DNA from: Cunninghamia lanceolata
Taxonomy: Eukaryota > Streptophyta > Pinopsida > Cupressales > Cupressaceae
Direction of reading: 5' to 3'
Length of the DNA: 64,000 bases
Assembly: GCA_027924645.1 (NCBI GenBank)
Contig: BSBN01001017.1
Coordinates: 10,814,501 to 10,878,500, forward strand
Below the pieces are notes generated by a model. That model saw only the letters and a program-made list of their open reading frames with translations. It was not told where the DNA came from and did not search any database. Below are positions 12,336 through 23,204 of this stretch, piece after piece. The position numbers were made by a program, and so were the translations under genes. The first letter of the stretch is position 1. Every line of letters begins with the position of its first letter.

Positions 12336-12387
12336 ATCTCCCACTTGGAGACTGATCAGGCTCCACACCAAACAATCTCCCACTTGG
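12336..12387 (-). promoter_or_regulatory. Polypurine tract of B, duplicated
   Basis: The minus strand reads CCAAGTGGGAGATTG against the LTR. The same AACAATCTCCCACTTGGAGA string recurs 40 bp further in (from 12371), so the tract and the LTR-like AACA end are present twice. Inverted arms CCTGATCAGT (12311-12320) and ACTGATCAGG (12351-12360) bracket the LTR/tract junction. Confidence 0.8.
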
Positions 12388-12472
12388 AGACTGAGCCTGG
12401 ACGACACTGCTGCACATGCAGCGCCCACTGGAAATAAGCACCCTGGTCTCTACTATTTTGTTTTTATTATTT

Positions 12473-13690
12473 TCAGTCTAGAAGACCAATTGAAGCTAAA
12501 GAGGAGCTCAGCTTCTCCCTTGTCACTGACTTTGTAAACATATCCGCTAGATTTTCATCTGTATGTATCTTTTCTAGCCTTAACTGTCCATTATCCAACA
12601 CTGACCGAATAAAGTGATACCTCAACTGTATGTGTTTGGCCTTTGAATGCAAGGCAAAATTCTTTGCAAGATGTATGGCACTCTGACTATCTATATACAA
12701 AGAACTGTTAGCCTGTTGTTTACCCAATTCTTCCATGAAAGATTGCAGCCATATCATCTCCTTGCTTGCCTCTGTTGCAGCTACATATTCTGCCTCTGTT
12801 GTGGATAAAGCAACCACCTTTTGCAACCTGGAAATCCAACTCACTGATGTTCCACCTATAGTAAAGACATAACTTGTAGTACTCCGCCTGGTATCAATAT
12901 CCCATGCCAAATCTGAGTCTACATAACCTGCTAAGTCAGTATTAGAGCCCCCAAAACATAATTGTTTATTATATGTACCTCTCAAATATCTGAGAATCCA
13001 TTTTACCGCATTCCAATGCTTAAATCCGAGATGACTCATATACCTACTAACGACTCTGACAGCATGTGCAATATCTGGTCTCATGCATACCATGGCATAC
13101 ATTAAACTTCCTATAGCTGAAGCATATGGTATCTTAGGCATTTTTTCTTCCTCCTCTTGTGTGTTTGGACACATCTCCTTAGTCAATTTCAAATGACTAG
13201 GCAAAGGTGTGCTGATAGCTTTTGCATTCTCCATATGGAATCTCTGCAACACCTTTTCAACATAAGCAGCCTGAGATAGAGTTAATTTTCTATTCTTCCT
13301 ATCTCTACAAATCTTCATACCAAGGATTTGTTTTGCTGCCCCCAAATCCTTCATATCAAATGACTGTGCTAACTGATGTTTTAACTCTCTGATGTGATCC
13401 ATGTTAGACCCAGCTACAAGCATGTCATCAACATATAAACATAAAATAATGTAGCTGTCATTATCCAACCTCTTAAAATAAACACAATGGTCAGAATTAT
13501 ACCTGCTATAGCCTTGCTCAGCCATAAAACTATCAAATTTCAAATACCATTGCCAAGGTGCTTGTTTGAGGCCATACAAACTCTTCTTCAATCTGCACAC
13601 TTGTTTCTCCTTACCTTTGACCTCAAATCCCTCTGGTTGTGCCATGTATATCTCCTCCTCCAAATCACCATGGAGAAAGGCAGTTTTCAC
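12473..13690 (-). CDS. Element B reverse transcriptase/RNase H, 405-codon open frame
   Basis: The frame is long, uninterrupted and enters in the middle of the RT domain, so it is a surviving part of the polyprotein rather than a free gene. In order it shows DLEEEIYMAQPEGFEVKGK, LKKSLYGLKQAPWQWY, the catalytic CLYVDDMLVAGS near 13420, the linker GSLMYAMVCMRPDIAHAV, and RNase H. RNase H has GYVDSDLAWDIDTRRS, ALSTTEAEYVAATEA and YIDSQSAIHLAKN, and the frame ends ADMFTKSVTREKL. In RNase H the usual D-W-A-G-D is D-L-A-W-D. Upstream RT sequence (13700-13880) continues beyond a stop. The RT active site looks intact. Confidence 0.88.
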   Translation of the reverse strand: MKTAFLHGDLEEEIYMAQPEGFEVKGKEKQVCRLKKSLYGLKQAPWQWYLKFDSFMAEQGYSRYNSDHCVYFKRLDNDSYIILCLYVDDMLVAGSNMDHIRELKHQLAQSFDMKDLGAAKQILGMKICRDRKNRKLTLSQAAYVEKVLQRFHMENAKAISTPLPSHLKLTKEMCPNTQEEEEKMPKIPYASAIGSLMYAMVCMRPDIAHAVRVVSRYMSHLGFKHWNAVKWILRYLRGTYNKQLCFGGSNTDLAGYVDSDLAWDIDTRRSTTSYVFTIGGTSVSWISRLQKVVALSTTEAEYVAATEASKEMIWLQSFMEELGKQQANSSLYIDSQSAIHLAKNFALHSKAKHIQLRYHFIRSVLDNGQLRLEKIHTDENLADMFTKSVTREKLSSSLASIGLLD

Positions 13691-13930
13691 ATCGAGCTGT
13701 TACAAATGCAAATCTTCAACAGCCACAATACTTAAAATAGTACGAATAGAAGTCATCTTGACAACCGGAGAAAATATCTCATCAAAATCAATGCCCTGTT
13801 TCTGTGCAAATCCTTTTACAACTAACCTGGCCTTAAATCTTTTCTTACCTCCATCCTCCTCTTTCAGCCTGTAAACCCATTTGTTTGGTAAAGCCTTTTT
13901 ACCTGCAGGTAACTTACATAATTCCCAAGT

Positions 13931-15327
13931 CTAATTTTTCAGCAAGGAGTCCATTTCTTCTTTCATGGCAAGCTCCCACTGAACCTGTGTATTCACCTGC
14001 ATAGCTTCATCATACCCTTCTGGTTCACCAGTATCTGTTAACAAAATAGAATACAAAGAGGGAGAAAACCTTTCAGGAGGTCTACTTAGCCTTGTTGACC
14101 GTCTAACATTCACTGGAGTTTGTGGTATTTCTGGTTACTGTTGCGAAGCATGAGGAACCACTGGAACATCACTGTTTGGAGTATCATCCAACACCACATA
14201 ATCTTTTGCTTTCTTCTCATGCTGTTGCAACTGATCTTTGTACAACATCTTCTCATTGAATATGACATCCCTGCTTCTCACAATTTTCTAATTTTTAAAA
14301 TCCCAAAGCCTATAACCAAATTCATCAATGCCATATCCAACAAAGGTACACTTTTTTGATTTTGCATCCAACTTGGTTCTATTTTTAGAATCTACATGTG
14401 CAAATGCTTCACATCTGAAGGTTTTAAGAAAAGAATAACTCACCTTCTTACCTGTCCATGCTTCCTCTGGAATACCACAGCCCAAAGGAACTGAAGGACC
14501 TCTGTTAATTAAATATACAGCGGTGTTGACAGCCTTTGCCCACATGTTTAAAGGCAGCCCAGCATGCAATCTCATGGTCCTTGCATGCTCCATTATTGTC
14601 CTATTCATGCGTTCAGCCACTCCATTTTCCTATGGAGTCCCTGGAACTATTTTCTGCCTACGAATTCCATTAAAGGAACAATAATCCTCAAATTCTTTGC
14701 TGCAATACTCACCACCATTATCAGATCTGAGACATTTTAATCTTTTACCTGTTTCATTCTCAACCAAGCTTCTCCATTTCTTAAATGTTCCAAATACATC
14801 AGATTTCTAAGGAAATAAATCTAGACCTTCCTAGTTGCATCATCTATGAATGTAACATAATACCGAGAGCCACCGAGAGAAGATACCTGAGCTGGTCCCC
14901 ATACATCTGTATGCACAAGCTCCAATTTTTTATTTTTCTTTTGCTTCCCATCTCTGAGAAAACTGACTCTCTTTTGTTTTCCATACACACAACTTTCACA
15001 GAAATCCATATTAATACATTTCAGACCTGGTAAATCTTTCTTAGAGTGAAGTATCTTCATACCTTTCTCACTCATATGCCCAAGTCTATTATGCCACAAT
15101 GTTGTCTCAGAACCTGCAACAACTTTTCCAGTCTCTTCTTGCAAACCTACAGCAATTGTTCTTGAACTTGTTTGATTTTCCTCTGTAACATCTAAAGTAG
15201 AAGGAACAGTATGACCTATACAAAGATATAAGGTGCCTACTTTCACAGCTTTTGCTACTACTAAGGCACCTTTTGAAACCTTCCAATTTTTATCAGTAAA
15301 TGTAACAGTGCAACCTTGTTCAATTAG
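13931..15327 (-). pseudogene. Element B integrase and linker, broken
   Basis: The pre-integrase part at 14821-15246 shows LWHNRLGHMSEKGMKILHSK and the Cys pair in FCESCVYGKQ. The core starts with LVHTDVWGPAQ and FIDDATRKV, then meets a TAG at the next codon and loses frame within about 30 bases. That frameshift is where the nearby wording is RNLMYLEHLRNG instead of the family pattern. The frame returns at 14288-14620 with AERMNRTIMEHARTM, just after the expected catalytic Glu. The segment RRSTRLSRPPERFSPSLYS (about 14100) is the usual linker between integrase and RT. Catalytic Asp 1 and the Glu are readable, but the enzyme is interrupted. Confidence 0.85.
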
Positions 15328-16425
15328 CTACCCTGTTGAAATTAAATTCCTACCGAGCCTTGGAGCATGCCTTACCTCTTGTAGTAGCCAATGATTCCCA
15401 TTCTGCAACTTAATCTTGATTCTTCCCTTTCCAACAATCTGACAGGGTTTGTTATCTCCCAAATAAACTAGCCCAAAATCCCCTTGGACATAATCAAGAA
15501 AATAACTTCTATGGGGCGTAGCATGAAATGAGGCCCCTGAATCTAAAACCCATGAATCATCAGCATTATCTAGGGAAAGAATCAAGACATCATCTTCAGA
15601 TTTATTACTTACCACATTTGCTTCCTTATTGCCTTCTTGTTTGTCTCCTTCTTTATTTTTCTGAGACCAGCAATCTTTCTTCAGATGACCTGGTTTCCCA
15701 CAGTACCAGTAATCCTTCTGTCCTCTGCTTTGGAATCTTTTGTCCCTTGATTTTCCTCGTGACTTCCCATGACCTCCAGAACCTTTTCCTCTCTCCTTTG
15801 ATCTGCCCCTACTTTCTGCATTCAAAACATTGCCTGATGTGGATCCACCTGAGCTTTTCTTATGAATTTCCTCACTCAGAATAACACCAATAACATCATC
15901 AAATTTCAGGGTATTTGAACCAGAAATAGAGTTATTAACCGCCATTACCAAACTATCCCAGCTTTCAGGCAATGAACATAATATCAAGAGAGATCTAACT
16001 TCTTCATCAAATTTTACATTTAAAGAAGTCAATTGACTGACAATCGTATTAAATTCATTTAAATGACTTGTCACAGATCCACCTTTAACCATTTTCAAAT
16101 TAAACAAACGCTTCATGAGAAATACCTTATTTGAGGCTAAGGGTTTTTCATACAATTTAGCCAAAGCTTTCATCAGACCATCTGTTGTCTTCACTTCTAT
16201 TATATTGAATGCCACTGATGGTGCCAGACACAACCGAATGGTTCCCAGTGCCTTTCTGTCAAGAAGATTCCAATCCTCATCAGACATTGTTGCCAGTTTC
16301 TTGGCTACTCCTTCCAACGGCATCCATAAATCCTTTTGATAGAGGTAATCCTCCATCTGCATCTTCCATAACTGATAGTTCTGCCCATTGAATTTATCGA
16401 CCTTCAATTTACCCTCATCCGCCAT
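15328..16425 (-). pseudogene. Element B gag and protease, C-terminally stopped
   Basis: I set the start at the ATG at 16425 (MADEGKLKVDKFNG). An upstream GTG adds only three codons. The frame is open to 15328. The gag body (LCSLPESWDSLVMAV near 15960) is the UBN2/Tork type, followed by a basic Arg/Lys/Gly-rich region. The zinc knuckle near 15700 reads YWYCGKPGHLKKDC: the first Cys is Tyr, which should weaken zinc binding. The protease site WVLDSGASFHATP near 15545 keeps D-S-G. The frame ends in RNLISTG-stop before the integrase, where the family normally continues without a stop. Confidence 0.88.
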
Positions 16426-16496
16426 TTCTCCCACTCAACCATGAGACTCCCACTCAACCGTGAGACCTTCCTGCAGACGATAATCAAACACAACCC

Positions 16497-16508
16497 GCTC
16501 TGATACCA
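16497..16508 (-). promoter_or_regulatory. Primer-binding site of element B
   Basis: The minus strand has a perfect TGGTATCAGAGC, complementary to plant initiator-Met tRNA, two bases inside the 5' LTR. Confidence 0.92.
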
Positions 16509-16510
16509 CT

Positions 16511-17002
16511 TGTTAGGGTTAGCTGGTAGAAGATATCAATTAAATGCAAATAAAGATTAAACAGAGAAATGGAAATACACAGAATTAATAATAGCGAGAG
16601 ACAAGATTTAACGTGGTTCACCCAAACTTGGGCTACATCCACTAAAACAGAGAGTCCAATATTATTATCCAGTAAATCAAACTGATTACAATCAGCAATC
16701 CCTGCAACTCAATACCGTTGCAAATGCTACAATCCAATATATCAAAACCCTAACCCTTAGCCGCTTTTATCAAGCCCTTTTGTCAGTTACAAAAATTAGG
16801 GTTTTCTTATGTCGGTCATAAAAATAGGATTTTTTATGTTGGCCCCAAAAAAAAATTTCTTGGGGGCTACTGCCCCTGAACTCTCACTTCTTGGGGGTTG
16901 CCGCCCCCAAACCCCCGCTCGGGGCCCAGCCCGACCCCGAACCCCGGCGAGGATACATGGCTAGTGCACAGTACTTTCCTAATCAGTCGCCACCTACCAA
17001 CA
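16511..17002 (-). repeat. 5' LTR of element B with GC-rich insert
   Basis: It begins TGTTAGGGTTAGC and ends CCTACCAACA. Between about 16845 and 16945 it has a block of G and C runs (TTGGGGGTTGCCGCCCCCAA is one palindrome) that is absent from the 3' LTR. The solo LTR at 36304 has a longer version. Confidence 0.93.
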
Positions 17003-17098
17003 CTCAAAAGGGCAAGGACAAAGGAAAAGAATAATGAATACATAAATTCTTTGATAGGTTGTATAAAAATCATAAGCCTGTTGTGACACCTCCCAAAA

Positions 17099-17830
17099 AT
17101 GATGAAACTAAAGATTCTTAGTTGGAATATTAGGGGACTTGAATCCCTTGATAGGAAATATGTTGTTAAATATTTTATTAAGAAAAGAAATGGGTTAGAC
17201 TTCCTCTTTCTTTAGGAAGTGAAAGGTAAAGACTTCTAGTTGGAGATGAGTTTGAAAATCATTTGGAAATATGCTATATAGTATGTTAGCAATCATGAGA
17301 AAAATAAAGGAGGTATAGAAATTCTAATGAACAACTTGTGGTCCAAATGTGTTATGGATTTTGGTTGTTCCAATTGTAACAGAGTTGTGTGGATTATCAT
17401 TACGAAAGATAAAGAAAGATTTGGGGTTTGTGTTGTCTATGCAGCTAATGACTATAGGGAAATGATTGAGCTTTGGAAATGGTTTGGATCCCTTCCTAAG
17501 ATTCCATGGATTTTGGCTAATGACTTTAACATGATTGAGCAAGGCTAAGATAAGCTTAGAGGATTAGATTAGGATTGGAAGGGTAATAAGCAATATTTCT
17601 GGTCAATAATGAAAATGAATCTAAGATTGTTTGATCCTCTAGAAAATGGCAAGAAAGAAAGTAGAATATATGGTTTACATGGTGTAATTTCCAAAAAAGT
17701 AGCAAAAGAATTTACTGTAGGCTGGATAGGTTCTATGTAAATGAAGAGTATTTTAGCTTTGAGCCAAAAGAAAAAGGAAATTAGGTAACAATCTACACTC
17801 ATCCTATGTTAGACCATTACCTAATAGAAG
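17099..17830 (+). pseudogene. LINE ORF2 N-terminus: APE-type endonuclease, decayed
   Basis: ORF2 nicks target DNA with this domain. The ATG at 17099 opens MMKLKILSWNIRGL, the conserved start of the L1 endonuclease. In the same frame come FLFL-stop-EVKG (the usual LQEVK site with a stop), RFGVCVVYAAND and WILANDFNMIEQ. The last is the GDFN motif with Gly replaced by Asn. Further stops follow and the C-terminal LDRFYV/SDH motifs are only traceable across frames. The start lies about 90 bp after the insertion point of B. Confidence 0.85.
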
Positions 17831-18149
17831 CTGTAATAACACTCAATAAACAAGCCTTAAAGGACAATGTGAGGAGAAACCCTTTTAATCTCAACACTAG
17901 CCTGTTGAGATTCCAAGACTACTTGGAATGAGCTTTTACACTCAAACATTAATAGATCTATGTTGAGGGGTGGGTCTCAAATTGAAATTTGGGAAAGAAA
18001 CACTAGTGGATGGAGAAAGCTTTTTTAGACCATTGGTAAGAAGTTTTTTCTTGATCAAAGAAAGGCTAAAGAGAAATTACAAGAAGAGCTTCATTCTATT
18101 GAAGGAAGACTGTAAAATAACCCAAATGATGATAATTTGGTGGAGACTC

Positions 18150-20110
18150 TAGCCTCCACTAAACATTCCATCAAATGTATCCAAAATAAGAAGATTCAAG
18201 GGTTAAAAGTTAGAACCAAACTGAATTGGCTCAAGGAGGGTGATAAAGGTTCCAAATTCTTCTTTGACTTTGTGAAGAGTAAAATTAGTAAAGAAGAAAT
18301 CAGTCATATCTAGATAGACAATGAAAGGATGGAAGACTCTAATAGAGTTAAAGAAGAGTTTAGAAACTTCTATCAGAGTCTGTTTTCTGCAAATGACAAC
18401 AATCTGTAATGCATCAAGGCTCAGAAGGTTTACATGGGTCTTATACCAATGAAGATCTCTAAAGAGGATGCCAACAGTTTGGGTAGTATGATCTGCAAAG
18501 ATGAAATTTTTAATGTAATCAAGACCTTCAAAAATAATAAGTCTCCAGGAGTTGATGGCCTACCTACAGAGTTTTACAAAAAGAATATCAATTGGATTGT
18601 GGATGATTTATGGTTAGTATATGATGAGGCTCTGAGAAAAGGTTCTTTGGGCAGCCAAATTAACAAAGGAGTTATTAAACTCCTCCCAAAGGAGGGTGAC
18701 AAAGACAATAAAAAATTGGAGCCCTATTGCCCTCCTCAATGTGCCATACAAAATTTTGGCCAAAGTTTTGGATCTCAAGTTAAAAAATGTTCTACCTAAA
18801 TTTGTTAATAAATCCCAAACTAGTTTTGTTAAAGAAAGATTTATTCTAGAGAATTTGCTAACCAGTTGGGAAGAAATGCACTAGGAAAATCACACTAACC
18901 AAAATATTGGCATGCTCCTCTTGGACTTTGAGAAGGCTTATGATAGGGTTGAATGGTCCTTCATAACAATGATGTTATATGTATTTGGCTTCCCTCAAGA
19001 ATTTTTGATATGGTTAAGGTATTATTTCAAGATGCTATCACGGTGATTGATGTTAATGGCTCCTTCTCTAAGCCATTTATTCTTTATAGATCCATTAGGA
19101 AAGGCTTCCATCTAGCACCTGCCCTATTTATAGTTGTTGCTAATGCTATGCATTATTTATGAGGGCTCCCTTTGGTGGTGGTAGTGTGAGAGGACTCTCC
19201 TTGCCTAATGGGGATGAACTGGTTAACACCCAATTTGCTGATAATACTACAATTTTTGTAAATATGGAAGAAAATAACTTCAAGAACATGCTAAGTAAAT
19301 TGGATATCTTTTGCATGGCCTTTGGTTCAAAAATATCTATTTAAAAATCCTTACTTCTCAGTTGGGTGAACTCTCCCCCTGATTGGTTTCTTTAGGTGGG
19401 TTTTGAGTGGGGAGGACCTAGCAAGAAAATTAGATATTTGGGGATTCCTTTCTCCATTGCCCCCTCTCTCTTTGATATGTGGAATTGGGTTAAAGAGAAG
19501 ATTGACAAGAAGTTGGGAAAGTGGAATCATTAGTTCCTATCCTTGGTAGGTAGATTACAAAATTTTTAGAATGTCCTATCCTCATACACTATTTACTTTT
19601 CTTCTATTTGGTTTTTAATAGTTACCATATTGAAGAGGTGCAAAGGAAAATCAGGAATTTCTTATGGTTAGATGGAAAATGTCCTAAAAAGAGGTCAACT
19701 ATCAAATGGGGTTGTTGTTGTCTTGGGAAAGATCTTTGGGGTCTAGGATTAAAAGATCTTAAGTTACAAGGTATTGCTCTTACCATGAGGTGGTTTTGAA
19801 ATCCTTTGAGGGTGGTGAGCCCTAGAAGATCCTTGTTAGAAATAATATTCAGTTGGCAGTTCCCAAAAAGGGAAAAAGAATGGAAGTAACTTCATCCACA
19901 TGATATTCTTTTCAATAGATTTGTTGTCTTAACTTTTGGCTCCGGTGTCTTCAAAAGTATTTGGAAGGCATGGGAGTTGGTTAGAACTTTTATTGAAAAT
20001 TGTTATGCTTGGAACAATAATGGTAAATAATTTTTTAAATTTTGATCAATTTGGTGGAATCTGCACTAGAAGAATAAGCCTCTTGCCTTATTGCAAGGCT
20101 GCTCTACCAA
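18150..20110 (+). pseudogene. LINE ORF2 reverse transcriptase, decayed
   Basis: The RT copies the LINE RNA at the nick. Visible motifs in order are NNKSPGVDGLPTEFYKK (about 18535), then after a frameshift WSPIALLNVPYKILAKVL and SFVKERFILEN, DFEKAYDRVEW (about 18925), RSIRKGFHLAPALF and TQFADNTTIF at 19228-19254. The catalytic F-A-D-D is F-A-D-N here, which would abolish polymerase activity. The thumb/connection region has WLDGKCPKKRSTIKWGCCC. Frameshifts and stops are frequent. Element C interrupts the frame at 20115, and the same reading resumes after D. Confidence 0.88.
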
Positions 20111-20115
20111 GATCT

Positions 20116-21493
20116 TGTTAGATTAAGGACATACAACTGAGAGGGGGGGGTGAATCAGTTGTCCAAAACTTTCTTCCAATTAATCACATAAATTCTCTTC
20201 TTAATTTAGCAGCATAATAATAAATCAATCATGGAAATGTAATGCAACAATTCAAGAGTAGAAACACATTAACACATATGACACCAAGATTTTGACGTGG
20301 AAAACCTGGTTAAGGGAAAAACCACAGGGTGACTAACCCAAGATTGTATTCTCTGTTAGAAGAATAGAAAGAACAAAATGCCACATGCCAATTAGGGCTC
20401 ACTGCCTAAGCACATTGCTCACAAGAGGCCCATTGCCTACATGAGACACTGTCTACAAAATAATAAGTATTACATACTTGAACTGAAGAATAGCATCTTC
20501 ACCATGTTTAAGTCAGTTCCATTTAAGCCCAACACTTCTACTCTACTTTTTTGCTTTTTGCCTCACTACCACCCTCTCATCTCCATCAGACACACTTTGA
20601 AATGACTTTACAACTCCTTATTTATACAAGACATCGACTTAGGGATTATCATCTAAGTCGGCATACATTACAGAGCAAGTACATAAATATAACATGACTT
20701 ATTAAAAAAAGACTTCATGCGGATCAACACACTATCAGCTACACAGATCTGAGACTTCAATCTTTCTTTAGGAACACGCCATTCTTCACAGGACACCTTC
20801 TAGATCATCCGCAGGATGTGTAACTCATCTGGTCAGCCAAACTTAAAAGGAACATCATCATCCGAAAGTAAATCTTTAATTACAAGCTCAAACTTCAATG
20901 CGGACCATTAACATGAACTGGATACAATCCAAAGACCTCCACAAGCTTGCCTGAATCACCAAGAACATCCACACTACTACTGTCTACTGAAATCATTCTC
21001 TCCTTCAACTAGAACCTCAAGAACACAGTCTATCATCACTATCATATTGGAATAGATGCTTGCAGACCTCCAGATCATGAACCAATTGAGTTGACACTTC
21101 ACATGGACTTCCTAAATACTCCACTAAATCTATAGAACAGGATATTTCATTTTCGGATCTCACCGGACCTATCTGTATCACTCTGTCACCTCTAAACACC
21201 TGCCAGAACCAGTTTTACTGAAGTGGCCATAATTTCTTTAGATCTTCATGCAGACCTCTAAAATTTTTACTGGATCATCTCAAGACACATATCTACAAAC
21301 CCTTTGAAGCACATCCTCTAATTTTTATCTTAACTGAGATCTTTACCTCACTGTCTTCATTGTTCTTCTTTGTTCCTGATTAGGACTAATTTTCTCAATA
21401 TCCTCAACACAAAGTTCATCTAATCCTTATCATTAATGCAATAGGAGTATGTTGACATCAATGACAACACTGGTTAGGCTCATACTTGCAACA
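20116..21493 (-). repeat. 3' LTR of element C
   Basis: It begins TGTTAGATTAAGG and ends CTTGCAACA on the plus strand. A clean TATA box TATAAATA is on the minus strand at 20619-20626, about 870 bp into the LTR, so U3 is long. Confidence 0.96.
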
Positions 21494-21505
21494 ATCTCCC
21501 CCTTT
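21494..21505 (-). promoter_or_regulatory. Polypurine tract of element C inside a stem-loop
   Basis: The minus strand reads AAAGGGGGAGAT against the LTR. Arms TATGTTGACATCAATGAC (21448-21465) and GTCATTGATGGCAACATA (21506-21523) pair at 17 of 18 positions with the tract in the loop. A second tract is at 21671-21680. Confidence 0.88.
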
Positions 21506-21816
21506 GTCATTGATGGCAACATATGATGTGAAAAACTGTTTTAACCATCAAGACAAAAACTTCTCCATACTGTCACAACTCCCCCTATCAACAACAACCA
21601 CTCACATGTCTTCTCTTCCTTTACTGCTACCCCTTTGATAAAAAACCACTTGTTTTTCACATGTCTTCTCTCCCCCTTTGCCATCAATGGAAAAGGGCAC
21701 ATACTTGCATTACTTCATAAACATATGAGCTACTCCCCCTGAGTAACAGCTTCCCATCAATCCGGACCATAAGATATAACTATGATATTCACCAGACTGA
21801 TACACATTAGTGCACC

Positions 21817-23157
21817 TTAATTCAGAACTGGAGTGGCAATAACCCCTAACTTCTCCCTGAGATACTCAAAAGAGTCCTTAGGTAGAGGTTTAGTAAAAAT
21901 ATCTGTAATCTGATCCTTGGAAGGCACAAACTCCAATCTGACTTCATTTTTGTTCACTTGCTCTCTTAAAAAGTGAAACTTGATGGATATGTGTTTAGTC
22001 TTTGAATGCAACACTAGATTCTTTGATATGTTTATTGCACTTGAATTATCACAGAAGATTGTGATAGGTTCCTTATACTCCACTCTGATGTCCCTTAGCA
22101 TTTTCTTCATCCACAATACTTGAGTGCAACTACCTGCTGCTGCAATATATTCTGCTTCTGCAGTGGACAGAGATATTGCCTCTTGTTTCTTGCTCAGCCA
22201 AGAAACCAATCTCTTCCCCAAAAAGAATGCTCCACTACTGGTACTCTTCCAGTCATCCACATCTCCTGCCCAATCTGCATCAGTATATGCATGAAGAGAG
22301 AAGTTATGATCTCTAGGATACCACAACCCATACTCAACTGTCCCTTTTAGATATCTAAAAATTCTTTTGATTGCCATGACATGAGATTCTCTAGGATCAT
22401 CTTGGAATCTAGCAACAAGACCAACAATATTCATAATGTCAGGTCTAGTTTGAGTGAGATACAATAATCCTCCAATCATTGACCTATACTTTTTATAATT
22501 AGCCTGAGGAGAGTTATCATCTTTGCTCAATTTGCATCCAGTTTCCATGGGCGTGTTCATTGGTTCTGAGTCTTCCATCCCAAATTTCCTCAACAATTCT
22601 TTCACATATTTGGTCTGAGAAATGAAGATTCCTTTCTTTGTTTGAGTGATTTGCAGACCCAAGAAGAAATTTATTTCCCCAAACATGGACATCTCAAATT
22701 CACTTTTCATTTGATTTGCAAAGGTTTTGCACATACTATCTCTTCCTCCAAAAATGATATCATCAACAAATACTTCAATAATCAAGATATTTTCATGATC
22801 AATTTTGAAATACAAATTACTGTCAGCAGTACCTTTGTGGAAACCAATCTTCAAAAGGTGCTTATCCAATCTTTCATACCAGGCTCTTGGAGCTTTCTTG
22901 AGTCCATACAGTACTTTCTTCAACTTGCAGACCATATCACCATGATTAGACAATTGAAATCCATCTGGTTGCTCAATGTAAACTTCTTCTTCCAAGTCAC
23001 CATTTAGGAAGGCAGACTTGACATCCATTTGATATACTTTGGAATCCTTGAAGGTAGCAAAAGCAAGAAATAATCCAACTGCTTCAATTCTTGCCACTGG
23101 AGCAAAAGTCTCTTCAAAATCAATTCCTTCTACTTGAGAGTAACCTTTGCAGACCAA
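21817..23157 (-). CDS. Element C reverse transcriptase/RNase H, 446-codon open frame
   Basis: This is the longest open frame in the window and covers the whole RT and RNase H of a copia polyprotein. The listed first Met is internal to pol, since the frame continues upstream past a stop near 23204. It shows [13 protein letters not shown] just upstream, [36 protein letters not shown], the catalytic [10 protein letters not shown] near 22760, and [17 protein letters not shown]. RNase H follows with [28 protein letters not shown] and [13 protein letters not shown], and the frame ends [20 protein letters not shown]. All RNase H acidic residues I can place are present. It could still make active enzyme only if expressed from an intact upstream region, which this copy lacks. 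Confidence 0.92.
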   Translation of the reverse strand: MVCKGYSQVEGIDFEETFAPVARIEAVGLFLAFATFKDSKVYQMDVKSAFLNGDLEEEVYIEQPDGFQLSNHGDMVCKLKKVLYGLKKAPRAWYERLDKHLLKIGFHKGTADSNLYFKIDHENILIIEVFVDDIIFGGRDSMCKTFANQMKSEFEMSMFGEINFFLGLQITQTKKGIFISQTKYVKELLRKFGMEDSEPMNTPMETGCKLSKDDNSPQANYKKYRSMIGGLLYLTQTRPDIMNIVGLVARFQDDPRESHVMAIKRIFRYLKGTVEYGLWYPRDHNFSLHAYTDADWAGDVDDWKSTSSGAFFLGKRLVSWLSKKQEAISLSTAEAEYIAAAGSCTQVLWMKKMLRDIRVEYKEPITIFCDNSSAINISKNLVLHSKTKHISIKFHFLREQVNKNEVRLEFVPSKDQITDIFTKPLPKDSFEYLREKLGVIATPVLN

Positions 23158-23204
23158 TCTAGCTTTGTTTCTGACTACTTCACCATCTTCATTCAGTTTA
23201 TTCT

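Larger units (their letters stand above)
11936..17002 (-). mobile_element. Element B: Ty1/copia element, Tork-like, decayed
   Basis: The LTRs are 11936-12335 (400 bp) and 16511-17002 (492 bp), with the exact duplication CTCAA at 11931-11935 and 17003-17007. The internal order on the minus strand is primer site, gag, protease, integrase, RT, RNase H, polypurine tract. The RT motif is YVDDMLVAGS, which with the gag opening (KFNGQNYQLWKMQMEDYL) points to the Tork group. The LTRs differ by about 4% in shared parts plus one GC-rich indel of about 90 bp. A nonsense and a frameshift in integrase and a stop after the protease inactivate it. Confidence 0.95.

Noticed and set aside
16867..17086. Short frames on both strands over the right end of B.
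   Set aside because: They read through the GC-rich LTR block and the insertion junction, and are shadows of the repeat.
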